16,173 bases of DNA from positions 1 to 16,173 of the forward strand of contig DASYAN010000335.1 of assembly GCA_036501345.1 (NCBI GenBank), written 5' to 3'. The translations under genes and the position numbers were made by a program. Positions 7,200 to 13,529 of this stretch are shown here, piece after piece. Each line of letters opens with the position of its first letter. Position 1 is the stretch's first letter. The notes beneath the pieces were generated by a model that was given only the letters and a program-made list of their open reading frames with translations, was not told the DNA's origin and did no database searches. Source of the DNA: DASYAN01 sp036501345 (GTDB lineage Bacteria; Chloroflexota; Ktedonobacteria; Ktedonobacterales; Ktedonobacteraceae).

Positions 7200-9221
7200 T
7201 TACTCAACACGCACCACAGCTTCAAACTCCCCCGACCCTGGTAGCGGGTCAAGAGCACCGACTTCAACGGTTTCTGTTTCCGCATGATGCAATTCACGGC
7301 GACGCCTTGCACTGGGGATTAATCCTTCAGGTCGGAAGATCATCACAATGACAAGGATAATGCCAAAGATGAGGTTACGAATATCCCCAAAGGTGAAACT
7401 GGGAAAGATCTGTAGAATACCATGGAGAAAGTTGCTCGGGTCAGAAGCTATGGCATCAAGCTGGGCCAGAACAAACAGGTTAAGCGCATAGACTGCAAAC
7501 GCGCCCACAATCACACCCGGAATACTCCCCAGGCCGCCAATAACCACCATTGCCAGATAGATGGTCGAATCTTGCGGGCTAAAATTATCAGGTGATACTA
7601 CACCAAGTTTAGCAGCATGATATGCTCCGGCGATACCAGCGAAAAATGCTCCGGCACCAAAGGCAAATAACTTCGTATTTACCAGATTAATGCCGGATGA
7701 AGAGGCAGCAATTTCGTCCTCACGTATAGCTACCCAGGCACGCCCCAGACGAGAATCGCGCAGGCGAATATTGACGAAGATCAGCAAGGCAATCAGCGCC
7801 AGAATCAAGTAGTAGTAAGGAACGGGAGTAAAGCTACTCCAATTCGCAATACCAGGAAATGCTGGAGAATATACGCCCGGAATACCATTAGTCCCGTTAG
7901 TGTATTTATCTAATTCCAGAAAGAAAATGGGGATGATCTCACCGAAACCAAGCGTTACAATAGCTAGATAATCCCCTCGTAAACGGAGTGTTGGGACACC
8001 AAGCACTACACCCCAGAAAACCGCTATAAGTGCTGCTCCTGCCAACATGGGCCAGAACAACCACGGCCAGATCTGCGGATTAACAGGAATGTTCGTCAGA
8101 GCAGTAAATTGTGTCGAACCTATCAATCCCCAGGCGTAGGCACCAATAGCAAAAAAGGCCACGTAACCAAGATCTAGCAGTCCAGCAAAGCCCACCACTA
8201 TGTTGAGACCAAGCGCCAGGATAATATAATAACCAGCATCTCCATATCCTGATAGCCGACCAGCGGTTCCAGGACCAAACAAAATTGGATCGAGCACAGG
8301 ATAGAACAGAACGAAAGCAACAAGAATAGTCAGGTAAAAACGCTGCGCACCATTACTGCGCAGAGGTAAGTCATTAGGTACCAGATCCTTTGACTCCTCT
8401 TGCGCACGGCTTGACGATAGTGATTGCAATTGGCGTCTTCTACTTACACGACTACTAACTTTCTTAGTACCATTTCTGCCATCGCCATTGCCATTGCCGT
8501 TCGTTTTTGCTGTAAGCGTCCGACGTAAGGCCATTGCACTACCCAGGTGCCCCAGGAAATAGCCCACAATGGGCAAAAGGATAGTACGAAGAATTACCCA
8601 GATCAGCAGCATCGTAGGGAAAGGGCCAGTCAAGAAAAAGATTATATCGGCAATTAACGATACCACAGCAAAGGCAGTTGCGAACCAGAAACCACCAACT
8701 ACAGCACGGCGCATCAAAGCTGTTTGCTGTTGTGCATCGAACACCTTTAGATCTTTAAGGGGAACAGGAGGAGGATGGGGAGTATAATGTAGCGCTTTAC
8801 GCACAAGCTTACGTACATAGAAGTACACAGGCCAGACAATTGCACATAGAGTCAGACCAATGAGTAGGTTACTAGTCCAGACAATCAGAAGAAGCGGAAC
8901 CAGCACAAAAACCAGTACATCTAACCATAGCCCTAGGATACTTTGCCGTCCACTATCCGCCGCAATGGCATAACCAGCTAAAGCTATAACACTTGCATAA
9001 AAAAGCACAATAAAGATAGTTGCCTGGATTATAGTTAAAGTATCATAACTATTTGCATCAGGTGAGAATATACTCAAGAACACTTGATTGACAATTTCTT
9101 CACCGCTCCAAACAAATGTAAACGCAACTACAGGAACCAGGAGTGCTACAATCCATTTCAGCAATAGTACACGCTCATCGCGGTCAGGCATAAGATTACG
9201 AGAGTTTACCGATATCAACAC
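7200..9221 (-). CDS. livM: LivM permease with an additional N-terminal membrane domain
   Basis: A 673-residue permease, roughly twice the usual length of LivM (about 300-420). Residues from about 294 to 640 are a normal LivM: LALGLNIVVGFAGLLDLGYV (335-354), TLRLRGDYLAIVTLGFGEI and the cytoplasmic coupling loop LGRAWVAIREDEIAA. The final strand is IIFRPEGL-like (MIFRPEGLIPSARRRR). The first 230 residues are extra, with about six hydrophobic segments (about 22-40, 64-86, 97-116, 118-136, 172-198, 203-227). They are joined to the core by a basic, Gly/Asn-rich linker (NGNGNGDGRNG at 241-251, then SRVSRRRQ). The start is a GTG at 9221 with GAGGTGA upstream; an ATG at codon 11 has no good RBS. LivM and LivH form the transmembrane pore. 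The extension's function is unknown. Confidence 0.93.
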   Translation of the reverse strand: MLISVNSRNLMPDRDERVLLLKWIVALLVPVVAFTFVWSGEEIVNQVFLSIFSPDANSYDTLTIIQATIFIVLFYASVIALAGYAIAADSGRQSILGLWLDVLVFVLVPLLLIVWTSNLLIGLTLCAIVWPVYFYVRKLVRKALHYTPHPPPVPLKDLKVFDAQQQTALMRRAVVGGFWFATAFAVVSLIADIIFFLTGPFPTMLLIWVILRTILLPIVGYFLGHLGSAMALRRTLTAKTNGNGNGDGRNGTKKVSSRVSRRRQLQSLSSSRAQEESKDLVPNDLPLRSNGAQRFYLTILVAFVLFYPVLDPILFGPGTAGRLSGYGDAGYYIILALGLNIVVGFAGLLDLGYVAFFAIGAYAWGLIGSTQFTALTNIPVNPQIWPWLFWPMLAGAALIAVFWGVVLGVPTLRLRGDYLAIVTLGFGEIIPIFFLELDKYTNGTNGIPGVYSPAFPGIANWSSFTPVPYYYLILALIALLIFVNIRLRDSRLGRAWVAIREDEIAASSSGINLVNTKLFAFGAGAFFAGIAGAYHAAKLGVVSPDNFSPQDSTIYLAMVVIGGLGSIPGVIVGAFAVYALNLFVLAQLDAIASDPSNFLHGILQIFPSFTFGDIRNLIFGIILVIVMIFRPEGLIPSARRRRELHHAETETVEVGALDPLPGSGEFEAVVRVE

Positions 9222-9277
9222 GATTTCATCACCTCAGTTCCGAAGGTATATGCACAGATATGACTATTGTTCTGTCT

Positions 9278-10216
9278 TTATACCTTCTCAGGTGTATGCT
9301 GACCCAGAAGGCCAGAGGGACGGAAGATCAAGATTAAAATGAGGACACCAAAGATAAAGGCACGAGACCAGGGATCTCCACCATGCGGTATCACACTGTC
9401 AGGAATAAGTGTTACCAGGGCCTCAATTACTCCTATCAACAAGCCTCCAAGCATTGCCCCCACAATATTCCCAATGCCTCCCAGCACAGCGGCAGAGAAC
9501 GCAACAAGGCCAAGTTGGAAACCTATAGAGAAGATGGTGCCTCCATACTGTAGACCATAGATGAAACCGGCTGCGCCAGCGAGTCCTGCACCAACGAAAA
9601 AGGTAAACGAAATGATGCGATCAACATTTACACCCATGAGCGCCGCGGCTTCACGGTCCTGCGCCACAGCACGCATAGCACGTCCTATACGTGTGCTCCT
9701 CACCATCCACTGCAAACCGATCATCAGCAAAATGGCGACAACGAAAACAAACACATAGATACTATTAATTGTCACATCCCCTATATGATAATTCGTACTT
9801 GGAAAAATCTGAGGAAATGGCACATTTGTATTCCCTTTCCATAGTTTTCCAACATCTTCTAGAATTAAAGAGATGCCAATAGCAGAAATAAGCGGAGCGA
9901 GTCGTGAAGCATTGCGCAACGGGCGATATGCAATGCGTTCAATCACTACGCCCAATACGGCACAGATAAGCATCGAACCCAGCCCCGCAATAAGCATGAT
10001 ACCTACTAACCCTAATCCCGTAGGATGCGAAGTATCAGTAATGCCGAGCAGCCCCAATATAGTAATAGAGACCAGTGTCCCAATCATAAAGATATCGCCG
10101 TGGGCAAAGTTAATTAGCTCAATGATACCATAGACCATCGTATATCCCAGGGCAATAAGCGCATAGATTGCCCCTGTAGCTAGTCCAACGACCAGCAACT
10201 GCAAGAAAATGCTCAT
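9278..10216 (-). CDS. livH: Branched-chain amino acid ABC transporter permease LivH
   Basis: A 312-residue integral membrane permease. The N-terminus LATGAIYALIALGYTMVYGI followed by ELINFAHGDIFMIG is diagnostic of LivH. The coupling loop RSTRIGRAMRAVAQDREAAA, followed by LMGVNVDR, contacts the ATPase subunits. The C-terminus ends LILIFRPSGLLGQH as in the family. It has seven to eight hydrophobic segments and normal length. The ATG at 10216 has only a distant purine-rich stretch (AGGAAGGTG, 10231-10239), so translation initiation may be modest. It lies 180 bp after the binding-protein gene, with hairpins in the gap, and 56 bp before livM. It forms the translocation path with LivM. Confidence 0.95.
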   Translation of the reverse strand: MSIFLQLLVVGLATGAIYALIALGYTMVYGIIELINFAHGDIFMIGTLVSITILGLLGITDTSHPTGLGLVGIMLIAGLGSMLICAVLGVVIERIAYRPLRNASRLAPLISAIGISLILEDVGKLWKGNTNVPFPQIFPSTNYHIGDVTINSIYVFVFVVAILLMIGLQWMVRSTRIGRAMRAVAQDREAAALMGVNVDRIISFTFFVGAGLAGAAGFIYGLQYGGTIFSIGFQLGLVAFSAAVLGGIGNIVGAMLGGLLIGVIEALVTLIPDSVIPHGGDPWSRAFIFGVLILILIFRPSGLLGQHTPEKV

Positions 10217-10286
10217 AGTGTGTAGGGTCTCACCTTCCTACCAGATACACACATTACAATAGCGAACTTACGTAGTAAACAAGGGA

Positions 10287-10314
10287 GTAGCCATACAGAT
10301 GATCTGCAAGCTAC
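10287..10314. repeat. Nested inverted repeat in the livK-livH gap
   Basis: Outer arms GTAGC/GCTAC (10287-10291 and 10310-10314) enclose inner arms CAGAT/ATCTG (10296-10300 and 10302-10306). In the minus-strand transcript this can fold as a stem with internal loops directly upstream of livH. It may stabilise the binding-protein mRNA or reduce readthrough into the permease genes. No T-run follows. Confidence 0.35.
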
Positions 10315-10330
10315 CCCCATACCATCCAGA

Positions 10331-10361
10331 GATTGAAGACCAGGTAACTTTCTCTTCAATC
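10331..10361 (-). terminator. Hairpin after livK, possible attenuator
   Basis: Perfect 9-bp inverted repeat GATTGAAGA/TCTTCAATC (10331-10339 and 10353-10361) with a 13-nt loop, about 35 bp after the livK stop codon. Such intercistronic hairpins commonly make the binding protein more abundant than the membrane subunits. There is no strong T-tract, so full termination is unlikely. Confidence 0.45.
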
Positions 10362-10396
10362 TATAACAATATCCAGGCTAGCAGTACTGATCACCG

Positions 10397-11716
10397 CTAC
10401 GCATTCTTCTGAGTAAGGAACTGCCAGCCATTATTGACTTTCAAATCACCAAGTGTATAGATGCTGATAGCTCGGTCCGTCGTGTCACCATTACTATCAA
10501 AAGTATGGTGACCAGTGACACCAGTATAATTAATGTTCTTAACGGCATCAATGACAGCCTGACGGAACGTGTTAGCCGCAGCCGCATCACCACTATTTTG
10601 TGGAGGTGTCACTTTACCTTGAGCCAGAACGTTTTTGACTGCCTGAATGAGAATCTTTGCATCATCATAGGCACCAGCGGTATAGGAACCAAACGTTCCA
10701 TACTTGGCAGTGAATTGGCTCTGGAAGTTTTTCGCAGCATTGAGCGCATTATTGTCAACAGCTATACTACCAAAAACAGGGCCGCCGCCAATAGGAACAA
10801 TGTTCTGGGCAAAAGCAGGGGTTACACCACCATCACCAACCTCAAATGGTGTATTCTTCAAAGCAGCAACCTGGAGCATCTGCTGACGTATCAACGTGCC
10901 ACCTGTAGAGTCATTGCCTCCGAAGAAAATAAGATCTGGGTTTGTAGCAGCAATTTGTGTCAGGACACTCACAAATGATGTTGTAGTACCTGGCTCACTC
11001 TTGCGCCCAAGCACTGTTCCACCCAGTTTCTGCCACTCAGTGATGAAAGAAGTAGCCAGACCGACACCATAGGTTTCAGCATCATCAATGACGTAAACTT
11101 TCTTATAATTCTTGTCTTTATACCCGAAATCTGCTAATACTGCACCCTGGAATTGATCACGGGTAGCGGTACGAAAATATGTGACATTGCCTGTAGGACG
11201 ATAAGTGTGAAATTTGCTGTTTACACCTTTGCCACATACATCTTCTGGTGAGCTTTGTGTAAGGCAGTCGTTAGTATTGGCCGGACTGATGAGAGCAATG
11301 GGCGCCTGATTGGCAACAGGCATTTCAGCCTGGGCGACGTTACTATTAGTAGGACCTACGATGCCAACAACCTGAGCATCACCGATCAGGCTGGTGACAT
11401 TCTGCTGACCCACGGCTGGATCATGGACACCTGAAGGACCAACATCATCCTTAGGGTCAAATGAGAAAGTAACATTAGGAACTTCTTTAGATGCATTCGC
11501 TTCGTCAATAGCGAATTTGACACCGTTCTGAGCTGGCGTACCAGCACTCTGGTCTTTACCAGTAACAGGGAAATCAGATCCAATCTTTATAGTGATAGGC
11601 CCGGAAGTGGTTCCACCGCCCGAACCAGTTGTGCCTGCACCACAAGCGGAGAGCATGGCGAGCAATAGAGGAATACCTATCGCTAAGAAAAAAAAACGTG
11701 ATGAACGTCTTCGCAT
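10397..11716 (-). CDS. livK: Branched-chain amino acid ABC transporter substrate-binding lipoprotein
   Basis: A 439-residue extracytoplasmic binding protein of the LivJ/LivK (periplasmic-binding type 1) family. The N-terminus is a lipoprotein signal peptide: RRR, a hydrophobic core (residues 8-21) and lipobox LSAC with Cys25 as the lipidation site. A Gly/Ser/Thr-rich tether (25-39) follows, suiting anchoring to the outer face of the membrane. The mature domain begins ITIKIGSDFPVTGKDQSAGT, and contains VVGIVGPTNSNVAQAEMP and PIALISPANTN, typical of the ligand-binding cleft. The ATG at 11716 is preceded by AAAGGAGG (11728-11735). It is the first gene of livKHMGF. The ligand is probably a branched-chain or other amino acid, but members of this family also bind amides and urea, so specificity is inferred only from the family. 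Confidence 0.95.
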   Translation of the reverse strand: MRRRSSRFFFLAIGIPLLLAMLSACGAGTTGSGGGTTSGPITIKIGSDFPVTGKDQSAGTPAQNGVKFAIDEANASKEVPNVTFSFDPKDDVGPSGVHDPAVGQQNVTSLIGDAQVVGIVGPTNSNVAQAEMPVANQAPIALISPANTNDCLTQSSPEDVCGKGVNSKFHTYRPTGNVTYFRTATRDQFQGAVLADFGYKDKNYKKVYVIDDAETYGVGLATSFITEWQKLGGTVLGRKSEPGTTTSFVSVLTQIAATNPDLIFFGGNDSTGGTLIRQQMLQVAALKNTPFEVGDGGVTPAFAQNIVPIGGGPVFGSIAVDNNALNAAKNFQSQFTAKYGTFGSYTAGAYDDAKILIQAVKNVLAQGKVTPPQNSGDAAAANTFRQAVIDAVKNINYTGVTGHHTFDSNGDTTDRAISIYTLGDLKVNNGWQFLTQKNA

Positions 11717-11741
11717 GGTCTAGTCAGCCTCCTTTAAGATA

Positions 11742-11768
11742 CCAAGTACGAAAGAATAATTTACTTGG
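11742..11768. promoter_or_regulatory. Inverted repeat in the livK leader
   Basis: CCAAGTA (11742-11748) and TACTTGG (11762-11768) form 7-bp arms around a 13-nt AT-rich spacer, starting about 26 bp upstream of the livK start codon. It could be an operator or a leader hairpin. I could not identify a convincing -35/-10 pair between it and the MITE-like repeat that begins at 11815. Confidence 0.3.
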
Positions 11769-11814
11769 CATAAACAATAGATTATGCAGAAGCAGAGTTA
11801 CAGCGACTTTAAAC

Positions 11815-11933
11815 GGCTCTCTATCCTTCTGGATACTGTTGGCGAATTGGCTGATTGAGCTTGGCACAAGGAAATGTTCACAGCCAACGCGAGCACAATT
11901 TCGGATTTCGCCAACAGTATCCTTCCGGGTGAA
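11815..11933 (+). repeat. Palindromic repeat, copy 1
   Basis: The core arms are perfect 16-bp inverted repeats GGATACTGTTGGCGAA (11831-11846) and TTCGCCAACAGTATCC (11907-11922), around about 60 bp. The left side carries the family end GGCTCTCTATCC (11815-11826); the right side carries GGGTGAA. The interior shares a CGAGCAC...TTTCGGA block with copy 2, which fixes its orientation. Confidence 0.8.
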
Positions 11934-11999
11934 TTTGGCTGTAAAATTACGGCACCAGAAATGCTTTGTTCTGACAATAGCTCTTGTGCCTCTTCGGGT
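11934..11999 (-). pseudogene. Possible internal fragment of the broken ABC ATPase between the two repeat copies
   Basis: Between the repeats the minus strand reads PEEAQELLSEQSISGAVILQ. The ISGAVIL part resembles the strand that follows the Walker A helix in ECF-type ATPases (pattern SGxVxL). It would fit as the continuation of the upstream fragment if copy 2 replaced or displaced a few residues. It is in a different frame from the 12118-12351 fragment, so the connection is inferred from resemblance and position only. Confidence 0.3.
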
Positions 12000-12117
12000 T
12001 TCACCCTATTGGATACTGGTGGCGAATTGATTGTTCAAGCTCGCAATGAAAAATGCTCACCCTCAATACGAGCACGGTTTCGGACTTCGCCAGCAGTATC
12101 CTATTGGATAGAGAGCC
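12000..12117 (+). repeat. Palindromic repeat, copy 2
   Basis: Core arms GGATACTGGTGGCGAA (12011-12026) and TTCGCCAGCAGTATCC (12086-12101) match as inverted repeats at 15 of 16 positions. The left edge is TTCACCC; the right edge GGATAGAGAGCC (12106-12117) is the family end. It is oriented like copy 1 by the shared interior block. It interrupts the ABC ATPase frame after GKST. Confidence 0.8.
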
Positions 12118-12351
12118 TGTGCTTTTGCCACAACCACTGGGACCGGCGATGAGGAGTAGTTCGCCGGGAGAGAGTGAGAAAGAAATATCATCAAGGACTG
12201 GTGGGCGTTTGGCAGAAACATGTTTTGCCTCTTGCCCTGCTTGATCATCTTGAAGTGCATAACGGAAAGAAACATGTTCTAGTAATACAGCAGGTTGTGC
12301 GGTCGAATCTACATGTGTGCTTGCCGCATCACGCGATGAAGATACATCCAT
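12118..12351 (-). pseudogene. N-terminal fragment of an ECF-type ABC transporter ATPase
   Basis: 78 codons from an ATG at 12351. After a variable head, residues 22-78 read like the start of an energy-coupling-factor/CbiO-type ATPase: VLLEHVSFRYA, PPVLDDISFSLSPGELLLIA and Walker A GPSGCGKST. Immediately after the Thr codon the sequence becomes the repeat end (GGC TCT CTA TCC). The frame then runs through the repeat to a stop with no signature motif or Walker B. A functional ATPase of this family needs at least another 130 residues. The gene stood upstream of livK in the same direction. Its substrate cannot be inferred, because no S or T component is present. The start codon lacks a clear RBS. 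Confidence 0.75.
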
Positions 12352-12407
12352 TTATCTGGTTGTTGCCTTTCAAATTTGCAGAGACGAGGCAAGGCCAGTT
12401 CCTGCAA

Positions 12408-12446
12408 GATGGCTTCTGTAAGTTAAGCTTTTGCGAGGAAGCCATC
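12408..12446. repeat. Inverted repeat upstream of the broken ABC gene
   Basis: Perfect 9-bp arms GATGGCTTC (12408-12416) and GAAGCCATC (12438-12446) with a 21-nt loop. It lies about 55 bp upstream of the ABC fragment's start (minus strand) and directly before a small plus-strand ATG at 12447. It may be a leader hairpin; it does not match a riboswitch consensus I know. Confidence 0.35.
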
Positions 12447-12563
12447 ATGGGACAATCAAGAGATCATGTGAACTCTGATCAAAGTATAGGGAAAGCAGAA
12501 GTGTTTCGTCAAGATCTAGTTGACCTAATCGGTCAATTATGTCAACTTTATCTATATAGATAA
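12447..12563 (+). CDS. Doubtful 38-residue open frame
   Basis: An ATG at 12447 with GAGGAA 6 nt upstream opens a frame encoding MGQSRDHVNSDQSIGKAEVF followed by RQDLVDLIGQLCQLYLYR, ending at TAA 12561-12563. The RBS arm overlaps the 12408-12446 hairpin, and the stop overlaps a 14-bp perfect palindrome TATCTATATAGATA (12549-12562). A smaller hairpin TTGACC-taatc-GGTCAA (12520-12536) lies within it. No similarity is recognised. It could be a small protein or chance. Confidence 0.2.
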   Translation: MGQSRDHVNSDQSIGKAEVFRQDLVDLIGQLCQLYLYR

Positions 12564-12684
12564 CTAAAAATTATGATAATAATAACATTGCAGAATATAG
12601 AAAGTGATGCTATCCTTTAACTCAAGCACTAACTCTCAGTGTTCTGTCATTGAGTGATTGCCATTTTGTGAGAGCATTCCATTA

Positions 12685-12893
12685 CTCATTTTCTTCCCAA
12701 TACAGGTGAGCTAATGCACATCCTATCATGAATATGTTCTGTGCTCATTTTCTTTCTAATACAGGTAAGCTAACGCACGTTCTATCATGAATATGTTCTA
12801 TCATAAACACGTTTTGTTATGAACATGTTCTGTACTCATTTTCTTCCCAATACAGGTGAGCTAATGCACGCTCTATCATGAACATGTTCTGCA
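12685..12893. repeat. Tandem repeat array, unit about 59 bp, with a 16-bp sub-repeat
   Basis: Three direct copies begin CTCATTTTCTT at 12685, 12744 and 12835. Each continues through an AATACAGGTRAGCTAAYGCAC block to a TATCATGAAYATGTTCT end. The first period is 59 bp. The second is 91 bp because the end block is expanded by two further degenerate 16-bp units (12800-12832: ATCATAAACACG, then TTATGAACATG). The end unit contains the 10-bp palindrome GAACATGTTC in copy 3. The array is non-coding, lies in AT-rich DNA and precedes the 13044 gene. It could bind a protein (iteron- or operator-like) or be a minisatellite. Confidence 0.8.
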
Positions 12894-12979
12894 ATGATTA
12901 AATACACGTAAAAAACGATTGTTATGATTGATTATGTTTTAACATTGCATAAGCATGAAAATATTACATTTATTTTTCA

Positions 12980-13013
12980 TATAATATTATTGTATATGCA
13001 TTTAATGCATATA
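12980..13013 (+). promoter_or_regulatory. AT-rich promoter-like region with a 21-bp palindrome
   Basis: A perfect TATAAT (12980-12985) is followed by a palindrome with 10-bp perfect arms TATATGCATT/AATGCATATA (12993-13002 and 13004-13013, one central base). The next gene's RBS and ATG lie about 20-30 bp downstream. There is no good -35 at the right distance from TATAAT. The palindrome is placed where an operator would overlap the transcription start. Confidence 0.4.
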
Positions 13014-13043
13014 GCTAAATAGTTTTTAAAAGGATGTAAGAAT

Positions 13044-13316
13044 ATGAAAAATTTAGTTGTCAATGGCTGGTCTCGGGGAGTCTTCGCCATTAAGAGGTTG
13101 AACCATCTCCAACAAGAGATCCTCCAGACTCCGAGTGAGACAAACAAACCTTGTGAAGCGCTCGCTGCGGCCTATCAGATGCTGACTGACGAGCAGAAGA
13201 TAGCCTTTATCCTTGCAGGAGGAGCACCATCTCTGTTTCGCTATCAACAGCACTCTAGCCAGCAAACGAGGACAGGTTGTGATAGAGATACTGGTCAGCT
13301 TCCGATTCTCTGTTGA
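13044..13316 (+). CDS. Hypothetical small protein, possibly C-terminally truncated
   Basis: A 90-residue frame. The ATG at 13044 has AAAAGGATG upstream, and the preceding 140 bp are AT-rich with a promoter-like region and a palindrome, so expression is plausible. Residues 1-65 look like a folded helical protein (KRLNHLQQEILQTP, ALAAAYQMLTDEQKIAFILA). The remainder (QQHSSQQTRTGCDRDTGQLP) is low in hydrophobics and could be out-of-frame read-through past an old breakpoint. I recognise no domain. A stem-loop and a MITE-like repeat copy follow within 60 bp. The next gene on this strand starts at 13530. Confidence 0.45.
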   Translation: MKNLVVNGWSRGVFAIKRLNHLQQEILQTPSETNKPCEALAAAYQMLTDEQKIAFILAGGAPSLFRYQQHSSQQTRTGCDRDTGQLPILC

Positions 13317-13329
13317 GAGTAGGACACGT

Positions 13330-13352
13330 TGCCTTTGTTTTTTAAAAAGGCA
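13330..13352 (+). terminator. Short hairpin after the 13044 gene
   Basis: TGCCTTT (13330-13336) and AAAGGCA (13346-13352) form 7-bp arms; the loop includes a T6 stretch. It lies 13 bp after the TGA of the small gene. It is weak as an intrinsic terminator because the T-run is in the loop rather than after the stem. Confidence 0.35.
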
Positions 13353-13366
13353 GTATATCAAATGCT

Positions 13367-13474
13367 GGCTCTCTATCCTTTGGGATCCTGCTGGCGAATC
13401 TCAAATTTGTGCTCGCGCTTCCGCATGAAGGTCATCCCATCTTGAGCTTGGCAAACCAATTCGCCAGCAGGATC
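13367..13474 (-). repeat. Palindromic repeat, copy 3
   Basis: It starts with the family end GGCTCTCTATCC (13367-13378). Its core arms are perfect 16-bp inverted repeats GATCCTGCTGGCGAAT (13384-13399) and ATTCGCCAGCAGGATC (13459-13474). The interior GCGAGCAC...GATTCGCC block on the minus strand shows it is inverted relative to copies 1 and 2. Its right edge adjoins TTGACA (13475-13480), about 50 bp upstream of the 13530 gene. Confidence 0.8.
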
Positions 13475-13529
13475 TTGACAACCGCAATTTACATAGACAC
13501 TCATAATCAATAAAGAAGGAGATATTATA

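Larger units (their letters stand above)
11815..12117. mobile_element. Compound MITE-like insertion made of two palindromic repeat copies
   Basis: The outer ends are perfect 12-bp inverted repeats: GGCTCTCTATCC (11815-11826) and GGATAGAGAGCC (12106-12117). Inside lie two copies of a palindromic unit (11815-11933 and 12000-12117) whose inner ends are also inverted relative to each other (GGGTGAA at 11927-11933, TTCACCC at 12000-12006). The right end joins an ABC ATPase frame directly after its Walker A motif, which shows insertion or rearrangement. No transposase is encoded, and no target duplication is obvious (left flank TTTAAAC, right flank TGTGCTT). The left end reaches to within 100 bp of livK. 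Confidence 0.6.

Noticed and set aside
10505..10978. A 157-codon plus-strand frame within livK
   Set aside because: It lies fully opposite the binding-protein gene, with no start signals and no recognisable domain.
11881..11922. Integron attC-like site, suggested by the imperfect palindrome with GCCAAC
   Set aside because: The expected RYYYAAC/GTTRRRY core sites and unpaired spacer bases are not present, and no integrase or cassette order is seen.
12352..12563. Riboswitch upstream of the broken ECF-type ATPase
   Set aside because: I looked for thiamin pyrophosphate and cobalamin consensus blocks on the minus strand and found none; only a simple 9-bp hairpin is present.
12685..12893. CRISPR array from the tandem units
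   Set aside because: The whole unit is repeated, with no unique spacers between identical short repeats.
11815..13474. CRISPR array
   Set aside because: The repeat copies are about 110-120 bp, only three in number, irregularly spaced and in mixed orientation, with no cas genes.
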